From Aldrovandia affinis (Eukaryota > Chordata > Actinopteri > Notacanthiformes > Halosauridae): 64,000 nucleotides of DNA. The DNA is taken from contig JAINUG010000213.1 of NCBI GenBank assembly GCA_029706075.1, forward strand, positions 384,616 through 448,615, read 5' to 3'. Shown in pieces: positions 22,707-31,600 of this stretch. Position numbers and translations under genes: made by a program. How positions within the stretch are numbered: the stretch's first letter is position 1; the number at the start of each line of letters is the position of its first letter. The notes beneath the pieces are model-generated. The model had not been told where the DNA came from. It ran no database searches and saw only the letters and a program-made list of their open reading frames with translations.

Positions 22707-23137
22707 AAATAATATACGGAAATATTTCTGATCGCTGAAGTGTAATCAAATTAGCCTACTTATAATACACTTTAAACATGTTAGTCATTTTTATGATTAT
22801 TTTATAATCGGAAATTTGCTTCAATTGTATTTTTGGGAACTCGGGTGAACTCGGGTTAACTTAGGAATGTGTACTTATAAAGCGTACTTAAAGTGTCCTA
22901 TATTTAAAATTGCATTTTGTAAAGTGTATTTCATAAAATAGGCACAAGTGGGGGGGGATATGCCCCCAATATACTGTTTTGAATGTGTCCCAAATATTCA
23001 AAACAGTCATATCTGTCCTTCCCAATAATTTGAAGATATAAAACATTCTCTTTCATTATGTCCCCCCCAATATTTAATATGTGGTTATGCCCTTATTTCA
23101 TGATCATTTCATTTATTTAGTAATGTAATATACTCAT
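22707..23137. other. AT-rich intergenic stretch, nothing recognised
   Basis: No exon or named repeat. Two GGGGGG/CCCCCC runs at 22951 and 23065 flank related wording (ATGCCCCCAATAT and GTCCCCCCCAATAT). Confidence 0.4.
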
Positions 23138-24499
23138 TCTTTCTCAAAAAGTAAATAAAATAACAAATGAAAAATCAGTCTAGTATTTCATCATGGACTA
23201 TAAGTTAAGAAATTAATATCTTGTATGGGTTCCTTTGGCCTGCAGAACAGTTGCCATCCGGTTTGGCAGAGAGTCGTAGAGCTTGTTGATGAAGCGGGGA
23301 TGGCATGGAAGGCCATCCCAAAGCTCCTCCATGTTCTTCGGCTTGATCCTCCAATCTTCCTCCTTCATTCTTCGACAGATATGCTCAATAATATTCATAT
23401 CTGGAGACTGTGCTGGCCATCCCTGAAGGACATTGATCTTCTTCCCCTGAGAAACTTCATAGTGGAACCTGAGGTATGGCAAGGAGCTCCATCCTGTTGA
23501 AAAATCTGACCCCTTTTGTAGTTGGGAATGTACTGGGAGGCAAGAATCTGTTTATATTTGGCACTGTCAATGTTACCATCCACCTTCAGATCTCCCTGGC
23601 ACCTCTGTATTGGACGTAACCCCAAACCATAATCTTTCCACCTCCAAATTTGACTGTCTTCTGGGTGAACCGTGGGTCCAGACGGGCCCCAGAGGGTCGT
23701 CGACAATATTGGCGGTGCTTGGGCTCCATGCTCAACTGACGATTCATCTGAAAAATCTATTTTTCGCCACTTTTCTGCTGTCCACTCTTCCGTCAGGCTA
23801 TGGGCCTTGGCGTACGCAACATGATTTCTTAGCTGTCTCTTGTTTAGTGCTGGTTTCTGGGCAGCAACAGACCGTGGAGACCATTGCAGCAAGAAAGACG
23901 CAGTTCTTGGAAACAGGCATTGCTGGCATCCACTCCTCCTGGAGCTGTGAGGCGGTTGACATGGGGCTGGCTTTTGACAGTCGGAAGCAAGCTGTCGTCA
24001 GATATGAATATTATTGAGCATATCTGGGGAAGAATGAAGGGATTGGAGGACCAAGCCGAAGTGGAGGAGCTTTGGGATGCCTGCAAGGTGGCTTTTCATG
24101 CCATCCCCGACGACTTCATCAACAAGCTCTACGACTCTCTGCCAAACCGGATGGCAACTGTTCTGCAGGCCAAAGGAACCCATACAAGATATTAATTTCT
24201 TAACTTATAGTTCATGATGAAATACTAGACTGATTTTTCATTTGTTATTTTATTTACTTTTTGAGAAAGATAACATTTCGACAAGACTTTTGTCCAAGAA
24301 ATGGCTTGTTCATCATTATCAAGCAATAAACCTTATAAGCATCTATGAAATTTTTGTTTTGATGGTATCTAAATAAACTTTAGACACTTATGATTAATTT
24401 GTGTTGTTTCCTAACTTTATTAACTAATTAAGAGTTGGGTAATTAGCAATTGTCACCTTTGTCCACTCATGCGACAAAACTTTTGGCCAGGACTGTAAT
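23138..24499. mobile_element. Rearranged Tc1-like transposon with two inverted 3' halves
   Basis: 23138-24002 carries a Tc1-like transposase on the minus strand (RKIDFSDESSV for the first catalytic Asp, IFQQDGAPCHT for the second, then a C-terminal part ending LPNRMATVLQAKGTHTRY). At about 24000 the sequence switches to a second copy of the transposase C terminus on the plus strand (SDMNIIEHIWGRMKG to the same end), followed by the 3' flank and a typical terminus TTTTGGCCAGGACTGTA at about 24483-24499. The two C-terminal halves form inverted arms of about 265 bp (23138-23403 and 24000-24269). Frames are broken and the helix-turn-helix is missing, so it is not active. Confidence 0.88.
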
Positions 24500-24505
24500 G
24501 TAAAT

Positions 24506-24655
24506 GTGGTTCTCTGTGGCTCAGTTGGTAGAGCACAGCGTTGGCAATGCTTAGGTTGTGGGTTCATTTCCCACTGGGACCACATATACTGAAAAATGTA
24601 TGCATTCACTACTGTAAGTCGCTTTGGATAAAAGCGTCTGCTAAATGGCATATAT
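24506..24655 (+). mobile_element. tRNA-derived SINE, TGGCTCAGT-head subfamily
   Basis: Head TGGCTCAGTTGGTAGAGCAC and the HE1-type tail. It abuts the right end of the Tc1-like element with only a few bases between. Confidence 0.88.
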
Positions 24656-24919
24656 TATTATTAAATAAATATATTACTCATAAAATATGCTTGGACTTAA
24701 TATAATTTAATACATACTTTATTATACTTTCATGAAATACATTATTTTTCCTTGAAAAAAATTGTATGTCAGTGCAAATAGTTATTATATTGTACAAAAT
24801 AAGTATAATGTAAATATATTAAATTGACAATTTATATACAGTACAAAAAACTATGGTATGATGAGCATTGCATTACCATAAATTAACTGTGGCCAGAAGC
24901 CCTGCCAGATGACGTTACA

Positions 24920-25195
24920 GGGAGGGAGAGATTCAGTCAGCCAGGTTGTCCAGTAACCCCGGCCTGGTCAATCGGGTGCCCACAGTATGGCAGTATAAAA
25001 CTGCACATGAAGTGTCTTCCCCCAATGAATGTCTGTGCAAGCTTAACTTGTAGACCTGCGGTGTGAAAAGAAGTGTCTTTAGAAGGATTGCGTGCTTGTC
25101 TACGCTCTCCCAGATTGAAAGTGGAGGTTGCAGGGGAATACGATTGGGCATTCCAAATTGAGAGAAAGAAGCATCATTTTTTTTTGTTTTTATAC
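24920..25195 (+). mobile_element. SINE, 5'-truncated, same family as 54690
   Basis: Shares GCACATGAAGTGTCTTC, TGTGCAAGCTTAACTTGTAG and GTGTGAAAAGAAGTG with the copy at 54690-55135, and ends in GGGCATTCCAAATTGAGAG. The tRNA-like head is missing. Confidence 0.65.
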
Positions 25196-25973
25196 AAGTG
25201 AGTGCCACCACAAGTGTTAGGCTGGTCAATCCTGATTGACAGTTGTGCCAACGTTTTAATGTTATCCTAACAGGTCTGTGAAAGTACAAAGTCCTCTCAA
25301 ATCAGGACATAAACCACAGTAAGACCTGCAGTAAAGGACATAAAGTTTATACGTATGTTTTTTCACGTGATACAGCGGTTCAAGGATTCAGTGACGGTGG
25401 TCATGGATTACAACTGCAAATGCCAACTGCTTACCAATCGTAGCATCCTCTTCACTACAAGATCGGCTCATGGCCATTGAATCCGCCTTGTTAAAATTTC
25501 AGAGTAAGGACGAGCTCCTAGCTTGGCAATACCGGAGAGCACATGGCCTGACTAGCCGGGCTTGCATTGGCATGGCGATTCTCCTCCTGGATTCCGCCAT
25601 GCAGTACAAGAGGCGTGAGTCGTGCAGCAGCCCTCTGCCACCTTCCTACGGCCGCACATCCTGTGTTCTCTGTCTGGGGAAGGAGCATGCACAGCTCACG
25701 CTTAGCATGACGGCTACATGCGATGCTTGCTACGCTCTGGATATAACTGCCCTGTACCCCAGCCATGCCTTGTTTGGGGGCTGTGGCACCTGGGGCAACT
25801 ACCCTCCTCACATCGCTGACACCCACAGTAACAGGAGGGGGGAGGAAGACGTGGCACACCACAGCAGCAACCCTCCATCTTCCCTCCCGTTAGCACAAGG
25901 CCCTTGACTCTTCTGCCAATGAGGGAGAACGCGTAGCCACTAACCAGAACGCGCTCTCTCTTTCGGGCAGTAG

Positions 25974-26143
25974 TGTGACGGTTTTGGTTCTGCCCGCAGC
26001 GAGTTTCGAACCGACGGATCTCTGACGCGACAAGAGAGCGATTAAGCTCGCCGAGCTAAAGACTCAAGTCCCTAACTCCGGGAACTAATCGTACTCTTAT
26101 CCACGTCACTCTGCAGCAGCCTCACGTGAGCCCATCCGCTACA
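25974..26143 (-). repeat. TRIM terminal repeat (3' LTR in element orientation)
   Basis: Minus-strand reading contains an A-box-like TAGCTCGGCGAG and B-box-like GGTTCGAAAC about 50 nt apart. I see no AATAAA or TATA box inside the repeat. Confidence 0.85.
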
Positions 26144-26206
26144 CTCTCCCCCTCGAAACTCATGCGGCAGCAACCACGGCCCAACCGATTGCCATCAGTT
26201 GTATTA

Positions 26207-26224
26207 TCCGAGTCACGGCACCAA
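26207..26224 (-). promoter_or_regulatory. tRNA-His primer-binding site
   Basis: TGGTGCCGTGACTCGGAT on the minus strand, one base from the 5' LTR edge. This is the standard spacing for a retroelement primer-binding site. Confidence 0.88.
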
Positions 26225-26397
26225 TGTGACGGTGTTGGTTCTGCCCGCAGCGAGTTTCGAACCGAGGGGATCTCCGACGCGACAAGAGAGCGATTAAGCT
26301 CGCCGAGCTAAAGACTCAAGTCCCTAACTCTGGGAACTAATCACACTCTTATCCACGTCACTCTGCAGCGGGCGCTCACGTGAGCCCATCCACTACA
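26225..26397 (-). repeat. TRIM terminal repeat (5' LTR in element orientation)
   Basis: Second copy of the repeat, with the same tRNA-like boxes and about ten differences from the other copy, including small indels. Confidence 0.85.
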
Positions 26398-26880
26398 GTA
26401 GCACCTCTGAGTTGAGCACTGTCGATGAGGTAACCGTGACGCAGGAGACGTACGGCACTTTCTCTCCGTTGGAGGACTTCCCCGTCCTTATGATGAAGGC
26501 GTGGGGCTGTGGCTAAGCTCCTTCCGCTAATCCCACCTCCAGTCAACCGGCTCATCGGCTCCTTCTACAGGAAGCCCCGCTACAAGAGGGGCACGCACCC
26601 CTACCCTGCATACCGTAGCTTAAATGGCCATGTTGAGAAGTCATGGGACTCATTCATACTCTGCCAAAAGCACGGTGTCCTCCTGTTCACCACTCACAGT
26701 GATGGATGAACAGGTAAGTGACATTGCCCCCAGATTAGAGGACTCCATCGCCCGCTCCCTCCTGCCACCAGCGTCGTGCTGGTCTAATAAAAAACACCCT
26801 GCTTCTCAACAGCAAGGATCAGTGAATCGTCTCCCTCGCAGAAAGGTCTTGTTCCTGTGCTGCTCAGGGTGTGGGGTTTA

Positions 26881-27504
26881 ATCATTAATAATTCGGCTAT
26901 TGTCGCTATTTATCACGCAGAGCTGTTAGATAAGTCACACGGACAGCTGACAGCAGGTGGATGTTTTTGAGCCACGCCAGGCAAACAGCTCACTTGTCTG
27001 GGGCAGTGTCTCTGGTTTTGGGGCAAATCGTGCGGTGCTTAATAAAGACGCTTTGTCATCTGCTGCTGAGCCTGACCAACATACTGTACGGGAGGCAGAC
27101 AAAGGCCCTGTTCTGACTGCGCCCATTTCTTTGTATAGCTTGTTTGTTGTAATAGACCATGCACACAGCAGCTGAGCATCCCATTCATGATCAAGTAAGC
27201 TAAGCCTTATTCCAGTTATATAAGTAACCTACCTGTTTATTGTTTTTGGGGGGGGGCACTCCTTCCACCCCCCACCCCCCGAGTTCAGCCTGTACATTAG
27301 GGCAATAAAAACTGGTTCGAGTATATCTGACCGTCTCCTCGTCTGAAATAGTAAAACAACTACAGTATGTGGCTAGCAAGCTGTAATTTGAAGTTGGACA
27401 ACACAGCAGAAAACCATACTAGTTGAAGATCAGATGCTTCTTTCCTCCTGCACAAAAGTAGATGACGTGCCCCTGAACTGATCAGGCCGTGCCATCAGAA
27501 CATC
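26881..27504. other. Intergenic stretch, nothing recognised
   Basis: No exon or named repeat. A G run followed by C runs lies at 27248-27283. Confidence 0.4.
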
Positions 27505-27556
27505 TTACATTTTAAGCATTTAGCGGACGCTCTTATCCAGAGCGACTTACAAGATA
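27505..27556 (-). mobile_element. HE1-type SINE tail fragment
   Basis: Complement of the tail stem-loop only (AAGCATTTAGCGGACGCTCT then TATCCAGAGCGACTTAC). Confidence 0.75.
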
Positions 27557-27889
27557 TGCATTAATACATGAATACATGGTAAGCAGAATACATGGTAAAC
27601 AGGTCAACAGAATAATGATGTTCACTTCAAAGTGTGTTCCGAATTAGCCGTTTGTGTTCCGAATAAGCTTGTTAGGTCCTTCAAAGTGATTACTGCAAAG
27701 GGCGTAGGGTGCAGGGAACACATTTCTCTTTTGGAATACAGCCTTTCTCTCAGTACGTACCGGTATTTGTAGTTACCTAATTATTACACCCCATGGGAAG
27801 CCATAGGAGGCTGCAATACAGTTCCCTAAGATTGAGATGAAAGTAGCACGCTAATGCAGTTTTATTTTTATTAGATTTTATTTTTTTAT

Positions 27890-28125
27890 TGTTATTATTT
27901 TAATCTGATTTTTTCCCCGTTTCGGTGACCAATTGTACCCTCTATTATTCAAACTAGCCCCCCCCCCCACAGGCATATTCTGATACCGGTAGTGGCATAG
28001 GTGACGCCCCCTAGTGGTAATCCCGGCCAGAGTCGGACTGGCGCAGCTGGGGAATTGAACCCCAGCCGCAGTGGGCAACTTGCACTCCGGGCGAGTGCTT
28101 TTACCGTTACGCCACCTGGGGGGCC
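27890..28125 (-). mobile_element. tRNA-derived SINE upstream of slc30a6
   Basis: On the minus strand: head CCCAGGTGGCGTAACGGTAA, B box GGTTCAATTCCCC, tail near GGTCACCGAAACGGGG. It contains CCACTAGGGGGCG (complement at 28005-28017), a good match to the CTCF core, and ends about 280 bp upstream of the slc30a6 start codon. Confidence 0.75.
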
Positions 28126-28402
28126 CTATTTAATTTAAAATAATTATTATAATTATTATATTTTTCTCTGAGCAATTTTTTTAGTATAAATAAATATGAC
28201 ATTTCCATTTTTAGCATACAATATAGCTCATTACCTGTATTTATTTATAATATACCTTTGTTAATTTTACCCAGGCTTCTATGCTCATGTTTATCAAGGT
28301 TGTGGCAATTTTGGAGGGTACACTTTTTAAAACTTTGAACCAACTACTTCGCCTACCAATTTCGCCTTTATTTTCCTTCTTCCACGTCTTCCCGGCAACT
28401 TT

Positions 28403-28640
28403 ATGTCCCTCCCCACTTGCCGTCGCCAGTATGATGTTTCGCTGGATGGATTAAAAATGGCGATGGACAGCTCATCCACGTCTCCGCCAGTGCTGTTTTA
28501 CCACAACGATGGCGATTATTACCCCAGAAGCCTCGGACCCAAACCCGACGTGGTTCCGTCCGGAGTGACTGAGAGGAAAGTCGGTCCCCTAGATAAACCT
28601 GACATGGTGGCGGTGGACGTCATTAACATCAAAGAGCCAG
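28403..28640 (+). CDS. slc30a6: slc30a6 predicted exon 1 (N-terminal extension)
   Basis: Encodes 79 codons plus one base. It contains MAMDSSSTSPPVLFYHNDGD and ends VDVINIKEP|G at a strong GTACGG donor. The frame joins exon 2 without a stop. Translation could start at 28403 or at the second ATG (28457; AAAATGG, a better context). I do not recognise this segment in mammalian ZnT6, which starts just before GTIH. Confidence 0.65.
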
Positions 28641-31600
28641 GTACGGCAGGGCAGTAATCGCTATGGCAATGTGCACTGCTTGGACCGAAACACTGAACAG
28701 ATGTTGAAGTTAGCTGACTTTACCTACGGTAGCCAACTAGCCAATAGTAACAGCTCACACGGAACACCTGCATGCAAATAAAACCCAGTGGTCCAAATAG
28801 CGAATGTCAGCTAGCCACTGTCTACATGTACAACGGCACAGTTTAACGTTAGATAGGTGTTGATGTATTTTGTCACACATTGTTGAGTAAGATAATGTCC
28901 CTGAATCAGCTCCAATAACGTTAAAGTTTTAACAAACGTTTCATACAGTACAAGCAAACAACTGTGACCGGCAAATCTGTTATTAACATACCATCCCGCC
29001 GAATGTTTACTAGAATAGTTGGTTCTCTGTGGCTCAGTAGGTGGAGCATGGCGGTAACAACGCTTAGGTTGTGGGTTCGATTCCCATTGGGGGCCACATA
29101 TACTGAAAAATGTATGCATTCACTACTGTTAGTCGCTGTTGGATAAAAGCGTCTGCTAAATGGCATATGTTATGTTAGAATATATTCGGTAACTAACCAC
29201 CCAACTACCTAATATAGCTACAAGGCTAGAACTCGATCTAGCTGACCTTATAAAAAGCCACGCAGCTTAATAACAAGCACGAGTGGGGGACAGCGATAAC
29301 AGATGACAGCGAATACAAACGCCTAAGAGCAATGCGTTACTCGTCACCATTGAAATGTACTATGGCTGGGTTACGCTGTGTTATCTGTTATCGATTTTAT
29401 TTTCATCAATTGTGTTCGGGTAAAGTCTACAGTATACCCAGAGGGCACGTCGACGTGTATTATGCAACTTTTGGAACACTACACTTTATGGTGGAATATA
29501 AAGGCTCATGTCTTATCACGTGTGGCTTATCCAAGAGTTATAAAAGTTTGGCATAAATATGTCAATATTACCTGGTCCAGTACAGATCTTTAATGGGAAG
29601 GTATATCATTTAGTGGATCAGGCATTCACCTAACTAATTTGTAATTAGTAAAGTGAAGTTGCAAAGAAAGCAACAGATGGAAGTTAGTCAGTTTGTTCCA
29701 TTATTTTAAACATTTTTGTGTATTTGTGGTATATGGATATGTGTTTGTTATAGGCTACATTTCTGCTGAATTGCAAGGTATACATGTCAATATTTATTCA
29801 TCAAAGCTTGTAGTTGTGTAGCAGTTATAATTGTGGAAAGATACTCAGTTTCATGCACTTCTGTAAAGAAAAATGATATGTAAGATATCCTGAAACAAGA
29901 CTTCCATAATCTCTCCATTAAATTGAATATAATATCAAGGTGATGCTAAGGGAAGGTATTATTGTATTTACCAGTTTAAAGCAAAATTCCAAGACATTCT
30001 TCCTTCAAAAATGGGAAAAAGTCATTTTACAGGTCAACCCTTTTTGGTATAATAATGACTAAATGTAGTTAATAGTGTGTAGTATCGAAATTATGCCTTG
30101 CCTTCCATGTCTTGTTTTTTGGCAGTGTAAAAGTAAATGTCTTGCGTCTTCTGCAGATTTTCCAGTATACCGGAGAAAACAAGAAACGGACACCTATGTG
30201 TTGGTAAGCTGGAAATAATATCAATGCCTATCGAGTGCACAGCATATTATGTATGGGTTGTGGTTGTGGTTTCATGATGGAACATATTATTTTCATATCA
30301 CACATCATGACTTTCGCTCATATAAAACGGGGAAATATGTGAATAATCACAAAAAGGAATAGGATGGTAATGGCACAGTAATTAAAGGTTTCCTTTAAGT
30401 TAAATGCAGTTTCAGGATTAATTCCCCTGGGACTGCCCTCAAAAATAACTGGTTGAAAGAGTAATATCAGTGAGTTATTTTTGTACTCGATTAAATGTGC
30501 TGTTTGTTTGGCCTTTGGTCTCTTAGCCAGGCAGAACAGATTGCAAGAAAAAATACACACTGAAAGTGTACAATATCATTTGAAATAATAATGTTTGAAC
30601 TCATATCAAATCATTAAGAAATTAAAGATTCGTGTTTTGCTTCATGAAACTGCTGCAAAAAATGTTTTCTCAGTGTGGAATTGTTTATTTCACTTCTCAC
30701 CACTAGATGGCAGTATTGTATAATCTGACAATTTGAAAATGGTAGCAGGCTTCTCCCGGTCTGCTTGTATTGAATGGATGCACAGATTCTGCCTTGGAGT
30801 GACATCAATCAGTCAATCATACTATAGGCTTGGTGTTGTGGTGCATTTTTACAGTTAAATTGGCATAAAGTGCTTAATAAAGTATGTGTTGTAGATTTAA
30901 TTGATAAACTAGAAAACCCTGACCCCAGTTATACCCTGATCCAGGAACGGGCAGACCATTCCTGGCCAATGGTGGCACATAGAATAAGCAAACATATGTC
31001 AATAAATAAATGAAGCTAATATTGATGTATAGAAAATGATATACGTCATATGTATTAATATGGACACACATATGTAGTAACATTACATTCAGTAACTGAA
31101 TTCATTTCATAAATCCAGAGACTGCTAGGCAGCTGAAGGGGTGGGCATCAGTGTTCTATGTAATAAGTAGGGCCCTCCAATCCAACAATATCCAATGTGG
31201 TGCTAGACCATTCATATCAAAGCATAGCTGTTCTTATTCTTTGTTTGCATGTTGTTTAAATGCATTCCAAGAAGGTTTGTGATGAAGTTTTACTTTTTCT
31301 TTGTTAATTTTAATCAAATCACGGTCCTCGTGGGCTGAGCGCTGCTGTTTTTCCACCCTCCCTTTACCTGGAAGTCAGGGTGTGAAGACACTCTGACCAA
31401 TCACTTGCACAAATTGTTCAACTACGGATCCGAGGGAAAATAAAAACAGGACCGAATTTGGATACATGGGCCAGATTTGAGTAACATAAGAATACATAAT
31501 GATGAGAACGGGCGGTTCAGCCCATCTGGGCTCGTCATGTCCTAATCTAAAGAGCATCTAGTACTGCGTCTAGCCGGGACTTGAATAGCCCAAGTGTTTC

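Larger units (their letters stand above)
25974..26397 (-). mobile_element. Terminal-repeat retrotransposon in miniature (TRIM), tRNA-His primed
   Basis: Two direct repeats, 25974-26143 (170 bp) and 26225-26397 (173 bp), begin TGTGACGG and end CTACA, so each has TGT...ACA ends. The whole is flanked by GTAG (25970-25973 and 26398-26401). On the minus strand the 81-bp interior opens one base after the LTR with TGGTGCCGTGACTCGGAT, an 18-nt match to the complement of the tRNA-His 3' end plus CCA. It closes with the purine tract GAGGGGGAGAG against the second LTR. There is no room for a gene, so the element needs another element's enzymes. The repeats differ at roughly ten positions, so it is not very young. 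Confidence 0.9.
25470..26880 (+). pseudogene. DIRS/Ngaro-like gag remnant, split by an LTR mini-element
   Basis: A frame at 25620-25770 reads SYGRTSCVLCLGKEHA, then CDACYALD. A C-x2-C-x4-H ... C-x2-C pattern in this wording is typical of the gag-like ORF1 of fish DIRS/Ngaro retroelements. Another frame runs up to the insertion at 25974 and resumes after 26398 in the same phase (STVDEVTVTQET, then FPVLMMKAW). A third piece at 26530-26880 contains NRLIGSFYRKPRYKRGTH and EQVSDIAPRLEDS. Stops and frameshifts separate the parts. The assignment to DIRS is from memory of the motif. Confidence 0.5.

Noticed and set aside
24525..24590. tRNA gene at the SINE heads (example at 24525; others at 5565, 12950, 22200)
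   Set aside because: A and B boxes are present, but the cloverleaf pairing is poor and each is fused to a SINE body and tail, repeated many times.
25470..25907. Separate host gene of 145 codons
   Set aside because: The Cys/His wording matches fish DIRS-like gag, frames shift on either side, and the opposite strand is equally open.
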